Assembly (NCBI GenBank): GCA_958299035.1
Contig: CATQJL010000316.1
Coordinates: 7,038,347 to 7,102,346 of the forward strand
Origin: Cylicocyclus nassatus
Taxonomy: Eukaryota > Nematoda > Chromadorea > Rhabditida > Strongylidae
DNA length: 64,000 bases
Direction: 5' to 3'
This document shows positions 37,195 to 48,137 of the stretch, piece after piece; position 1 is the stretch's first letter; each line of letters opens with the position of its first letter. Made by a program: the position numbers and the translations under genes. Below the pieces are notes generated by a model. It did no database searches, was not told the origin of the DNA, and saw only the letters and a program-made list of their open reading frames with translations.

Positions 37195-38313
37195 CATGAA
37201 TCCCCAATTCATGATTTGTTACAATGTCGATGTGCGTTCTCACAGTGACGAGAGATGTTTAACATTATGTTTTGAGAACAGCAATAGCTCTTAAGGGGAG
37301 CCGAGGGAAACGGGGGGCAGGTAAGATGGGCAAGCTGCCTCGTCCCTGACAGGCGAGGAACCTGGCAAATGGCAAATCACACTAGGTAAGGCAACTCAAA
37401 ATTATAGAAACATATGTCTTTGTCATTGTGCAAGTTGTAAATAAATATTTTACTTGTGGATCGTAATTCATCTAAAGAAATCGTACTGGAATAGTACGAA
37501 CAATCATGCTTCTTGATGAATATCAGATCCCTACAAAAAATATTAATTCCCTCAAGTTTCTCCTCTCCAATACTCCTGCTCATATGATTGCAATCACCGA
37601 AACTTGGCTAAATTTCGATTTTAATATCATGATTCAGCCCTCCTTGGGGATTTGTGTTCCAATTATTTTATCTATAGATGCGACCGCCGACTCAAAAAAG
37701 GAGGAGGTATTGCCTTATTGGTCAGTAAATTACTCTGCCCGCATCTTGTTTTTGATGAGTCAGTCAATGAGGGCTATGAATTGATCTGCGTGGATATCTA
37801 TTCAAACAACATGACAACCCGTGTCATATTGGTCCACAGAGCGCCATCCTGCCCCCACCACTTGTCAGATCAATTGATAAAGCGGTATCAGACTTGATAG
37901 CTTCCAACCTTCCAATTGTGCTGGGAGATTTCAGTTACCCTGAGATAGATTGGCACGAAATGAAAATTAGTAAGAGTAATCGTGCAGCCAAAACATTCTC
38001 GAATATGTGCCTTAACCTAGACCTCTGCCAGAAGGTTAAGTTCTGGACACTTGGAGAAATATACTAGATTTGATATCTTAACCAATGATAATTCTTTGAT
38101 CACTTCCGTGAAACCAAATCCACCTATTGGGTCAAGTGATCACACAATGACAGTTTTTCCATGCGTAGTATGGAATTACACTCAAACGATTTCATTTTGA
38201 AAAGAGATTATAAGAATGGAGATATTAAGGGTGTCGTCCAATACTTGGAGAACGTTGACTGGATTGGTTCCTTCAGTACGGTCGGTAGTGTAAACGAAAT
38301 GTACGAAATGCTG
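37195..38313 (+). pseudogene. LINE ORF2 part 1: APE-type endonuclease
   Basis: Fragments in several frames match the apurinic-endonuclease domain of CR1/Jockey LINEs in the expected order: a start resembling NPQFMICYNVDVRS, AITETWLN (the catalytic glutamate motif), KKGGGIALLVSK, PIVLGDFSYPEIDWHE (the GDF motif, with the usual N replaced by S), LDLILTNDNSL, and GSSDHTMT (the SDH catalytic motif). Frameshifts occur near 37250-37500, 37650, 37890 and 38060. Coding ends abruptly at 38313, where the next element is inserted; it resumes at 39882. Confidence 0.8.
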
Positions 38314-38512
38314 GGTCGGTAGTAATCTGGTCGACTCCGAGTTTGAAGCTCCGCGTTAACTCAGAGAAACTCTGAGTTCCGCTTTTGAAACTCTGGGTTA
38401 CGCTTATTGAAACTCTGAGTCCCGCTTTCGTAATTCCGAATTCCAACTCTTAAGCTCGGAGTTTTGCTTTGAGGAGCTGTTAAGCACTTTGCTGCAAAAG
38501 CGACGTTAAAGT

Positions 38513-38582
38513 AGGGACTCGAACCTGTATGGTCTAGCGTAAAGATCCTATCACTAAACCGCTAGACCATGACACACCCATG
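38513..38582 (-). repeat. tRNA-like segment inside the unassigned element
   Basis: On the minus strand TGGTCTAGCGGTTTAGTGAT (A-box-like) is followed by GGTTCGAGTCC (a perfect B box). It resembles the tRNA-like heads at 26161 and 26411. The acceptor arms do not pair, so a working tRNA is unlikely. Confidence 0.5.
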
Positions 38583-38844
38583 AACCCTAAAATTGCTTTG
38601 CCATAATGTACTCACTCATTCCATTAACACTTAGCAGGTCAAAACAAGTTATACCAAAGCCTCACTCATTTCCATTTCTATCGGGCAGTGATGGTTCATC
38701 ACGAGGATTGGTCTTTTGCGCAGCTGAAAGCTTCAAACAATAGAGAAAGCGGATGGTATACGCAATGATAAGAATTGACTATTGGGATTTGCACACAGAA
38801 TAAATCCTCCGGGCAAAGTTTGCCCTTCCATGATTTCGTCTTAC

Positions 38845-39375
38845 TTACAGTATACCTATCGTAACCGTTCCATATGTCACCAGTGTATGTAGCAGATAGA
38901 TTGTCCGTAATCTGCATCCCGAATAACTCTCGTGTACCAAATTTCGGCTAATTCCGCCGCTTTAATTCATCTACCGTAAACCTACCGTAACCCTGTCAGA
39001 TGACACTGCAGTACAATCTACATGTCATATTCGTTATCGGCGCCCCGAATAACTCCAGCGTACCAAGTTTCGATCAGTTTCGTGATTTTCTCCTATCTAC
39101 CGTAAACCTACCGTAACCCTGTCAGATGACACTGCAGTACAATCTACATGTCATATTCGTTATCGGCGCCCCGAATAACTCCAGCGTACCAAGTTTCGAT
39201 CAGTTTCGTGATTTCCTCCTATCTACCGTAAACCTACCGTAACCTCGTCAGATGACACCACAGTATAATCTGCATGTCATATTCGTTATCGGCGCCCCGA
39301 ATAGCCCCAGTGTACCATGTTTCGATCAGTTTCGTGATTTTCTCCTATCTACCGTAAACCTACCGTAACACCTCT
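38845..39375. repeat. 126-bp tandem repeat, about four copies
   Basis: The word CTACCGTAAACCTACCGTAA begins at 38971, 39097, 39223 and 39349, exactly 126 bp apart. A more diverged copy starts near 38845. Each unit also contains GTCAGATGACAC, TTATCGGCGCCCCGAATA and AGTTTCGATCAGTTTCGTGA. The repeat lies wholly within the element at 38314-39878. Confidence 0.95.
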
Positions 39376-39881
39376 ACATGACCCCGTAGTGAAAAATGGG
39401 TACCATATGCGTGACCAGCCCACCGAATAACCCCTGGGCCAAGTTTTTACAAAATTTCAAAATTTTGTAAATCACTGCGCACCACGATACCCCCATCATG
39501 CCTGCTTAAACTACGAGCAAAATGTACCCCGGAGGACTTTTTAGCTGCCCCTCTTCTTTTGCACACTATTTCTCTTTCTCTGACCAAACTCAGAGTTATC
39601 TCTGAGTTCTACGATAGACTGGAACGCGCATCAAACTCAGATTTATAGCAGACACTAGTTGCGCGTTTGGTGGCGCTGTTTCTTGTGCAGGACGATTTGG
39701 ACAATGTTGCGCTGCTAGGAATAAACTACGTGTTAAGGAGAATCCTGCCATATCATCGCTTTCCGGATTTGATCTGTTCAAACACCTGTTAAAGGGGTCA
39801 AAAAGGTGCGCGTTAGCTCAGAGATAACTCAGAGTTAACTCTGAGTTATAACTCTGAGTGATAGGTTTACTACCGACACTG

Positions 39882-41862
39882 ATTTTTGTAATCCAACATG
39901 CAATCGATCTCTTTATCCCAATGAAGTTGGTACCATCAAGTAGACAGTTTGTATCTTCACACGTCGCAAAGTTGTCCAGGATCCGAGAGGCGGCATGGTT
40001 TAGGTTTAGGTCAACGAGTATAGATGAAGATTTAATGAAATTCAAAAATGTTAATTCACATTTTGAGAGGAAACTCAAAAAAATTTAATACATATTTAGA
40101 AAGAAAGATAATCAAAACCGGAAATAGGACCGCATTTTACCGCCTACTAAATGCCAGGCTTAAAAATAGAAAAGGGATGGAAGCTATCATGTCTGATTCC
40201 GGAGATATTTTGACCTCGGAGCTTGAAAAAGCCGAAAATTTCGCTAAGGTGTCTTTGAAAAAGTATTTGTTGAAGAAAACTATTCATCAGATCATGCCTC
40301 CGTTGAACGGAATTTTGAAGAGATGAAAGAGTTCCGTTATTTTGATGATTTTGACATCTACAAACTCCTTCGGAAATGGCCTCGATCAAGGTCTCTGGCT
40401 CCTGATTTGATACCTTTGCATTTCATCAAAGAGGTAGCTCACATAATTTCAAGGCCATTGCAGTTTATATTCAATTTGAATTTACTTAGGTCAGAAGTTC
40501 CTGACAGATGGACAGTCTCTTTTATAACTCCTATACAAAAGAAGAAACCTTATACTTGCACTCATAATTACCGTCCCGTAAGCATAACGTCCATATTTGC
40601 GCGCCTTTTCGAAAAGTTGATCAAAATTCAGATAAATTAACACCTTAAGAAACATAACATAATACCGCAAGCACAGCATGGATTTCAAAAAGGTAAATCA
40701 ACAGTAACCTCTATTTTATACACGCTCAATGACTGGACTATGGCGTTAGATTCTGGCATAAGTACTGATGTATTTATCTAGATTTCACTAAAGCATTCGA
40801 CAAAGTACCGCATTCGAAGCTCATTCTCAAAATGAAATCAATAGGAATACACCCCATAGTCGCTTGGATTTCTGCCTTTTTATCTAATCGCAAATTCACT
40901 GTTCATATTAATCGTACTTTTTCAAAGCTCAGAGCAATGACTAGTGGTGTACCGCAGGGTGGCGTCCTCTCACCAATTCTTTTTAACATCTATACTTATG
41001 ATCTTCCTGCATTAGTCTCAAGATTGGGAGTGTCGTGTTTCGGTTTCGCTGATGATTTCAAAATTTATGCTACAGTATCAACAGATGAAGACAGAGTCAA
41101 GATTCAGCGAACGCTAGATGCAGTGGTTGCGTGGTCAATAGATTGGAAGCTACCCATATCTCGTGAAAAAACTAAGGTACTCCACAATGGTCCTGCTGAC
41201 TCACATTATCGATATCAGTTTGAAGGAGAGTACTTGATTGTGTCAATGAAGTGAGAGACTTAGGGTTTTTGTTCAACAGTAACCTGAGCTTCGATAAGCA
41301 CTGTGAGGCAGTTGCGGCGAGAGGTAATGCGGCAGTATATAACTTATTCAGAGCATTATCAACTAGTGACACATGCCTTCTCATTAGGGCTTATAAAACT
41401 TATATCAGGCCGTTACTAGAGTACGGCACTGTAGTATTTAACCCTACAAAAGCCACTTCAATTCGGGTGCTTGAGAAAGTACAGAATAATTTTACAAGGA
41501 AATTGCTTATACGGACCAAAGGCTTTCGGTATGAACAAGTACCCAAGGGGACGCTCAGAAATAAGGAACTCAGGTTATTTAGTTTAGCCATGAGAAGGAG
41601 GATGTTTGATCTTATTACAGCACATAAGATTATATTCAAGGACTATCAACTTGAGCCGTTCTCCTTGTTTGCAACTAGAAGTTCTAAAACTAGGGGAGGT
41701 TCAAGGAAGATAGTGATACCTAGAGCAAGGAGAAACGTAAGGAGAAGATTCTTTGTTAACAGAATTAGTAGTGATCTGGATAGACTGATGAGAAGAGGAA
41801 TGCTTCCCGTAAAGCTTTCCCAATTTAAGACGCTTTTAAGGGACTATTTGCTTTCGCAATAA
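39882..41862 (+). pseudogene. LINE ORF2 part 2: reverse transcriptase and C-terminus
   Basis: Continues the endonuclease-RT linker, then shows RT motifs in order: YRPVSITSIFARLFEKLI, QHGFQKGKST, DFTKAFDKVPH (preceded by an in-frame TAG), SGVPQGGVLSPILFNIY and the catalytic FADD within GFADDFKIY. The post-RT region includes LGFLFNSNLSFDKHC and AYKTYIRPLLEYGTVVFNP, typical of CR1/Jockey clades. Stops or shifts occur near 40084, 40323, 40638, 40780 and 41254. The frame ends at 41860-41862 (TAA), about 140 bp before the 3' tail. Confidence 0.85.
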
Positions 41863-42004
41863 AGGAAAAAACTTTTTTTACTTCTCTCTTCGTTTTTGTA
41901 GTCTATTGTTACTAACAAACGGTTTTTATGTTTTGTAGCACTTTTCTGTTGATGGTTAATGCATAGGACATCCTATGTAATAAATGAAATGAAAATGAAA
42001 AGAA

Positions 42005-43170
42005 ACAGTCGAATTATTTCATGTGAGCGTGTGTGCCGCTGCACACGCAGTCCACCCTTGGAGTTCCCATCCTGGATTCTTGGAGGGGACAACTTTTCAG
42101 GTAGGTGTTTCCAATGTGTTATTGAATTTTACTTTCTCATCTAGGTACTTATCAACTCAGATTGATGTAATCGATAACATGGTAAGTCTCTTGCGTTTCT
42201 GCGATTGCAAATCCAGGATGAGGACGCCAAAGGTGGACTGTGTGTGCAGTGACACATATGATCATATAAAATGATTTGACTGTAAGAAACATTTTAGCAT
42301 TTTACAAAATCTCTTCAAAACTCTGTAATCTCATTCAATGGTGGATACCTATTCAAAGAGCATCCCAATCAATTCCCACCTCTCTTTTTGAGTAGAAATA
42401 TCGCAAAAAAATCTTCCGATAAAAAGCTGGGGATTTTTCTACTCTAAAGGAATGTGATAGCGATGATTTCGAGATATCCTGAAAGTATTGAGGAGCGTCC
42501 ACAGGTACACCTAGGAGAGAAATCGTGTATGAAGATCTGTGAACTTACGAAGGAGTTGCTGCGTCGCAAGAGGATGTGCTCAGTAAACGTAGCGCAGCAA
42601 CTATGTACAATTGTTTATAGATTAAAATATTTTGTAGACAAAATCTGATATCCTATGCATTGTTTTTGACATCTTCATACTCACTTTGAGGAATTGTTGG
42701 ATGCTAGATGATAAAGAAAGGGAAAATCAAATTGGCTCCTTTTTGAGCTTTTTGCGATCCGTCAGGATACGAGTTTCCTTGTGTAGCTAAAATCTCAACT
42801 GGTCTATAGTATAGGGCAAGGAAGAGTTATGTATATTACATGCAGCCAATTTGAACTTGATACTCTGGAGGTGGGTGGTACGCTGTTGAATTTGGCCTTC
42901 AAGCGATACTGAGAAATTTGGATATTCGAGCGCTCATGACTTTTTCATAAAAGTTGTTCTGCAGAAAAGAAAGGGAGATTTGGAATCAGCGTTCAAAGCT
43001 CCGTCCGGTTGCATACATCTGTTTTTGATTCGCATGCGACTCGAAATCCTTCTCTTTTTAGTGTGTTGCTAGTCTTCGAGTTTTTTTTTGACCAAAGCTC
43101 AAGTAAATAATAAAATGCCGGGGTAGTTTTAAATATTGTGAACGAAAGGCACACTGAGTAGCCTTAAGAT
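42005..43170. other. Intergenic between the LINE and the minus-strand gene
   Basis: No exon supported. Positions 42926-43010 contain a copy of the fold-back module (GAGCGCTCATGAC ... GGAATCAGCGTTC). No matching inverted arm was found nearby. Confidence 0.4.
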
Positions 43171-43176
43171 TTTATT
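43171..43176 (-). terminator. Polyadenylation signal AATAAA
   Basis: On the minus strand AATAAA lies 7 bp past the TAA stop of the nine-exon gene, implying a very short 3' UTR. Confidence 0.65.
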
Positions 43177-43183
43177 TCTGTTG

Positions 43184-44658
43184 TTACTGTCTTTTGAAAA
43201 TATCGTCTTTAACATCTGCTAGTGTCTCATATTGTGGGTCTTTTGCATCGGCTTTCTGGATCTGTAAAAAGCTTTGCTCTGACTGGTCACTTATAGAATG
43301 ACGAATGATGTCAAAACTTTACCTTTGGTGGCTGCTTGAATTTATCCTTTTCTGCAGCGGCATCGACCTTCTTACTTTTACTTTTGTTCTCAGGCTTCGC
43401 AACATTGAACAGCTCGTTACCTATTCCTTGCAGCGTCTAAGTGCGATGAGTTAAATATCGATAGCTGTCAACTTTTAGTTAATCAATATGTACCTCATAT
43501 GCCGGGTCTTTCGCGTCTGCCTTTGCTATGTTTGGAGGAGGCTTAAACTTCTTTCTGTCCGGATTCTTGTCTTCGTCCGATGATCCCTGCGAAAGTTTGA
43601 AACTTTTTGATAACGGCTTTCAATAATTGTCGACGAATATTACCGGAAGTGGTGTTGGAGGTCTTGCATCTTTAGCTTCCTTGTCTTCTTTCTCGACCTT
43701 CTGATCGCCTTTCATCGCGTCTTGACTTCCCGGCATTCTATGTTCCGCCAGCTTCGCAAGCTCTCGCTCCTAGACCAAAACTCATAACCGGATTCAATAT
43801 GTAAAGTAATCATTCTCACCGCTTCTTCTGCACTTTTCGCTTTAGCGGCTTCAACAGATTTTTTGGGCGACTTCTTAAACAAGTAATTTTAGTGGTCAAA
43901 CACATAGAAAAGACCCTTTGAAAAGATCTTATAAAGATGACAGCAAAAGATGTTCTCAGGAAAGTTTTGCTATTGCTTTAAGGACGAGCTAGTCAAAGTT
44001 GATATTTGTATTTTGGCCTTCTTTGGATGCAAAAGTTTGAACATAACAAAACAGTTGGAGAATATGACAGAAAAGATTAAGGGAGATACATTGCGTTTGG
44101 CAATTTTCTCTAGCCATTCAAAGATGGCAAAACATAGTTATTCCCATTCTGCTTGCCATGCGTACCTTATTTTCAACTTGAGGTGATTTGGCTTTATTAG
44201 CACGATGCATGGTCTCACCAGTGTACGTAAGTTGTGGCTGAAATTGATTCCAAGTTATTTTAGTTTGCACTATAAATATCTCACATCTTTGAGCATCAGG
44301 ACAGCCACATCTCTCTCAAACTCGTTCACATCTGGGTCGAATCGCAGCTGCTCAGCACTCAATTGAAGCACTGATCCGGTGATCTAAACGCCTTGTTGAA
44401 ACTTTTATTCAGAGCTAGCTTCATCTTACCGAACTATTTTCTACTAGCTTTGCAGCGGATTTTAAATTGTCGTCACAGTCTTTTAATCTTTCGAGAACCT
44501 GTGCGTAATTTGCTCTTATAACCTCTTGAAGATTCACTAAGAAAACCACTCACCCTGGACACCTTTGTATGAATTGCCCAAGCTATACAATGGGATAGAA
44601 TCGAGAATAACAACCCAACAGAGAATATGACAATTTCTGCTACACTCATCTGCAACAT
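43184..44658 (-). CDS. Nine-exon gene, novel membrane-anchored protein
   Basis: Exons (minus strand, first to last): 44658-44554, 44522-44430, 44383-44285, 44237-44166, 43873-43820, 43769-43644, 43586-43494, 43436-43323, 43261-43184. Every junction has GT...AG, every exon is a multiple of three (all introns phase 0), and the chain encodes 277 residues ending at TAA. Residues 8-29 (EIVIFSVGLLFSILSHCIAW region) form one hydrophobic span, so the protein is probably anchored at its N-terminus. The rest is polar and lysine-rich, with RPPTPLP at about 177-183. A motif of the form PPxIxKADAKDPxYETL occurs twice, with tyrosines near residues 213 and 263, followed each time by acidic/aromatic residues (GNELF; DDIF). 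The start could instead be the ATG at 44649, because TTGCAG just before it resembles a trans-splice acceptor. I do not recognise the family. The tyrosine repeats and proline motif suggest, but do not show, a docking or adaptor role. Confidence 0.8.
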
Positions 44659-45926
44659 CCATACTTTGACAATGACATAGCGTCAGCTTCTGACATACAC
44701 TAACAGTGAGCGAAAGCTTATTAACCAGAAACTATGTAAAATGAACTTGACTGCACGACGCGTTGCTTGTTGCTTTCGTAAGCTTTGATATAACATTGCA
44801 TAAGAATACGAGTAGGTTTCATAAACCATTTTCCTACATGCCATACAACCACCGAAAACCTGGTACACGTTCTTCTACTTGCTCCCAATTTCTGCATACC
44901 TTGATACATGACTCTGCGTTACTCATTGGTGCATTCGATCTTATTTGCCGAACGCATGTTTGAGAAGAAATAGAGCTTGTAAGAGCGAACGCAAAAATAT
45001 TCGCACCGAGAAAGATTTCATTAGATTTTCCAAGTATTAGCTGACAGATTTAGCAAATAGGCTTGCATCTTAGAGGTCTTTCTCAGCTAATCAGAAATTT
45101 CAGAGCCGACTTAAGCCAGAAAGGAAAGTATCGTTTGTCTTCATAGACTTTGTCAATGGCCTATAGCAGACAGACATCTCCAGCTTCGAGACTTTATTTC
45201 TAGAAGAAAGTGTTTGCTAGAATTGAGGATTGAGCGATAAGAAGAGCGTGGGAAACAAGCTGTTAGCGTAAGTTTACTCCTACACTTTCCGTGATAATCA
45301 GTGCGAGCCTCTGCGAATCAGAGGTAAAGCACTAATGAATTTAACACGTTTCGGATCGTGAAATCGCGTGCGGCGAAAAAGAGTGTACTTTTAGCCCTTA
45401 GCCAATAAAGAGACATTATTTCATAGACTGTGTGCTACGTCTATAATCAGCATGCCAATGAGCTTCATACCCAAAGTTCTGAGCGAATTTGAAATGTTCG
45501 AAATTTGTCGCTTGAGAAGGACTTCTGTGCTTTCCTGAAAGATGGGAACAACGACTCAATTTCTAATAGTACCCAAAAGTATCTATGTTGTACACAGTAC
45601 ACATCACCACTAAAATCACTGTTTCTCTCTTTTAAATAGAAGCAAGGAAAAGTTGCGACGTCGCACGCGTCGTTCGCGTTGCCGCACCTCGTTGCAACCG
45701 TTGTTCGATTTGTCCTCATATCTTCTAAAGAAATATCTGCGGCACAGCTCTACAGAGTCATTTGAAAAGAAGGAGCTTAGGCTTTTGACTTGATATCCTT
45801 GGACAAAAAGAAAACCTCCTGTAAATGTTAAAGAAAGCCTTCAAAGCCGCTGCTGCACCATATGCAGCACCGGTCTGAAACGTGTTAAAAAGAAATTGGT
45901 GTGCAATGCTTTTCTGAGGCTTCGAG
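44659..45926. other. Upstream region of the nine-exon gene; no other gene seen
   Basis: About 1.3 kb of AT-rich sequence. The promoter of the minus-strand gene should lie at its left edge, but I see no definite TATA or initiator. Open frames on both strands around 44721-44963 and 45465-45719 lack recognisable domains. Confidence 0.4.
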
Positions 45927-46142
45927 CAGAGTTACGCGATTTCATCGTCACGATTCATCACGACGAGGCAACTTTAACAATATCATTGCATGCCGATCTT
46001 CTTGCATTTCGATTGTGATACTTTTCCAACACGACTAAGCGTGACTAATTATAACAACCGAGATACAAGAAAATTGGAATGTAACAATCGTGACACTTGT
46101 CTTGCTGCGATGAATCGTGACGATAAAATTGCGTGAACTCTG
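45927..46142. mobile_element. Small palindromic MITE (CAGAGTT ends)
   Basis: The left end CAGAGTTACGCGATTTCATC and the right end, reversed, CAGAGTTCACGCAATTTTAT are inverted, and both continue into CGTCACGATTCATC. About 216 bp, CpG-rich, non-coding. Superfamily unknown. Confidence 0.7.
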
Positions 46143-46274
46143 GCCGACGCCCAAAGGGCCGAGCATACTCTACGCGATTTCATACTTCACGCCTAACCAA
46201 CAAGAAAAACGAGGTAGCTGAAAAGTGGCAAGTTCCGCCCCATTGGTCCTACTCTCCCACTTTCTCAGGCCCAA

Positions 46275-46345
46275 GGCATACCTCACGCTGTTTCAGTCGC
46301 CACGTGATCTGGCACTTTGCCAGATGTCTTCAAATTCAGTGCTGT
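46275..46345. mobile_element. GGGCCGGGC-family MITE, partial copy
   Basis: AGGCATACCTCACGCTGTTTC, CAGTCGCCACGTGATCTGGC and GCCAGATGTCTTCAAAT match, in order, the reverse complement of the right end of the copy at 52954-53153. The other half is missing. Just upstream (46196-46242) is the ACCAACAAGAAAAACGAGGT motif shared with 1890-1934. Confidence 0.5.
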
Positions 46346-46352
46346 TAGGCCT

Positions 46353-47360
46353 AGGGTATAGTGTCCACGATACCGTCGCGCTGCGATTTCTGAATTACGA
46401 CAACTGTTATGCACTCGTTGTATGTCTATGCGTCTGCTACGGCGCTTGTGATACTCGTCCGGCGCGACGGATCGCGGACCCTTTTTAGCTAGGGCATAGT
46501 TCTGCAGCGATAATCGCCGCGATTTCGGCCAGACTCAGCGATGTCGCGTCGCGCGTGCTGCACGGGCGACTGGGCGATATCGCTGAGGTGCGAGGGACAC
46601 CTTGAGAGTTTTTTCTATGCATGCATTGTTCTTTCACCTCGTTTTTGCTTGAAAAATAAGAAAATCTCTTCTGAAGTAGTGATGATTATGAACTGTCGTG
46701 TTAGCCGTCGTTTACTATTTTTTAAATCAATAAGAACTGGTTCGTTTTTTGATGTTTTTCGTGGGCGACATGCGAAATAACTGCAGTTGCAAACGAGTTT
46801 ATCGAGAGTTTAACGATAAAAACTTTTACGGATTTCTTTCAATATCCTGCAAGTTTTCAAAAGCTAGATTTCAGAAATTTGAAATTCTTTGTGTAAATCA
46901 AGACACCTGCTAGTATACTTAACAACTGTTTTTGTGTCTTAGTATGAAACCAAACGCTAGGCGTTCACACTGGCTTTGCAACTTTCAAGGTATCTTGTCG
47001 GTCACCTGCAAGATCTTTCTTATGCCGAAGATGCTCGATCACACCATTGAAGTACTATGTTTGATAAAAGACGATGACACTTCTAATGTTCTCAGCACAA
47101 AAAGAAGCGAGTCACCATGGGGGTTAACATTGAGGATGCCAGTGCCTACATGGCTGCGCGGGATGAAATGGTGTTTAAATGGCGTCCTGTACGTGCAAAA
47201 ATTTGTCATGCGTGTGAGTGCACGCAATCGCGCCCACTATGCCCATGCACGCGCGACGGACGACTTCGTCGTCGCGATCTCGTCGCCCAAACCATCGATT
47301 TCCCCGGCGATGAGATCGCGGCGACGAAATCGTGGACACTATGCCCGTTCCCTTAGGCCC
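46353..47360. other. CpG-rich patches with GGGCATAGTGTCCACG repeats
   Basis: Words related to GGGCATAGTGTCCACG occur near 46355 and 46492 (plus) and near 47350 (minus), each next to GC-rich, CpG-rich sequence full of short palindromes such as CGACGAAGTCGTC. They probably are remnants of one more small palindromic element. The 217-codon frame at 46932-47585 crosses this patch and a MITE and is not a credible gene. Confidence 0.4.
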
Positions 47361-47369
47361 CGAAGGCAC

Positions 47370-47697
47370 AGCACTTATGACCTTCGTAAGCTGATAAAAT
47401 GCCCTATCTTCCGTACATTCAGACCCCTTGTGTTACGACCAATTGGAGTATTGCCAAATCGCGTCGCGATTAGAATTCGCGCGAGGTATGTTTTGCCGCG
47501 AGGCGGTTTGGCAATTTGCCAAAAGTCTTCAGGTCCAGCACTAGCAAAATACACATGTAGAGTGTGTATAAATTACGTGGAATAATAAAATGCCCTGACT
47601 TCTGTACATTTAAAATGTGCTTACAGTGAGTATGGACATTTGGAATATTGCCAAACCTCCTCGCAGCCGAAATCGCGTGAAGTATGCCCGGCCCATA
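47370..47697. mobile_element. GGGCCGGGC-family MITE, tandem partial plus full copy
   Basis: The right end CGTGAAGTATGCCCGGCCC (to 47697) and the internal words TTTGGCAATTTGCCAAAAGT, CTTCTGTACATTT and GCTTACAGTGAGTATGGA match the copies at 1541 and 52954. A second right half (GATAAAATGCCCTATCTTCC ... TTGCCAAATCGCGTCGCGA) lies immediately upstream at 47380-47466, so one and a half copies are joined. Confidence 0.65.
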
Positions 47698-47766
47698 AAA
47701 GGGCTAACAATTTCATTTTCAGGCTCAAAACACGTTTTCGAGCTATGCTCTTTCACGAGGCACTAG

Positions 47767-48137
47767 TGTAAAGTCGCCGGGCTCCTTTTGTTCTTCTGTA
47801 GTTTTCTATTGTGTTTATCCAGTCCTTTTTAGCCAATTTGTATGTGTTTATTTGGTGTTTTAATGGTTTTGCTATGTTTTGATTGCTTCGTGCTGGGACC
47901 GCGCGCATGCACATCTTCTCGGGCTGCTATATAAGGCGGCTCCGCTTGGCTCAAATCAGTCTTGTTGTCGGTGCTACGAGGAGTGCGGTCGGGTCTCAAT
48001 CGAGGAGCCAAGCCGAGGAGACGTGGACGCGCCGATCGCCTGGAGGATCGTTCTTCAATAAAGGATTGCATCATACCCCTGGACACCACGCCGAGCCCCC
48101 GCAATAGCGCCTAGAGTAGGCCTCCTATTGCGTGACA
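47767..48137 (+). repeat. 5' LTR
   Basis: Starts TGTAAAGTCGCCGGG and ends TATTGCGTGACA. It contains the TATA box TATATAAG at 47928-47935 and AATAAA at 48057-48062. Compared with the 3' LTR, I see only a few substitutions and one or two indels, so the insertion is fairly recent relative to the decay of its coding region. Confidence 0.92.
47928..47935 (+). promoter_or_regulatory. LTR TATA box
   Basis: TATATAAG within GGGCTGCTATATAAGGCGGC, conserved at 51834-51841 in the 3' LTR and about 128 bp before the LTR AATAAA. This is the usual spacing for an LTR promoter and R region. Confidence 0.7.

Larger units (their letters stand above)
38314..39878. mobile_element. DNA element of unassigned family inserted in the LINE
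   Basis: The ends GGTCGGTAGTAATC and, reversed, TGTCGGTAGTAAAC are inverted. The host LINE is duplicated for 3 bp, CTG (38311-38313 and 39879-39881), and the LINE reading frame is restored exactly if the insert and one CTG are removed. Both ends carry clusters of the palindrome AACTCAGAGTT or its half AACTCTGAG. The interior holds a tRNA-like segment and a 126-bp tandem repeat. No transposase frame. A 3-bp duplication is known for CACTA and PIF/Harbinger elements, but the termini fit neither well. Confidence 0.8.
36110..42004 (+). mobile_element. CR1/Jockey-type LINE, inactive
   Basis: A non-LTR retrotransposon in the order ORF1, endonuclease, reverse transcriptase, then a 3' tail of short A-rich repeats (AATGAAATGAAAATGAAA near 41986-42003), as is usual for CR1-type elements that end in simple repeats instead of a plain poly-A. 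Several frameshifts and stops, plus a 1,565-bp DNA transposon inserted at 38314-39878, make it inactive. The 5' limit is approximate. Confidence 0.85.

Noticed and set aside
38513..38582. Functional tRNA gene
   Set aside because: The B box is good, but the acceptor ends are not complementary. It lies inside a transposon.
43950..44186. 78-codon plus-strand frame
   Set aside because: It lies opposite the 292-bp fourth intron and exon 4 of the minus-strand gene and has no supporting features.
46932..47585. 217-codon plus-strand frame
   Set aside because: It runs through a CpG-rich palindromic patch and a MITE, with arginine-rich low-information translation and no known domain.
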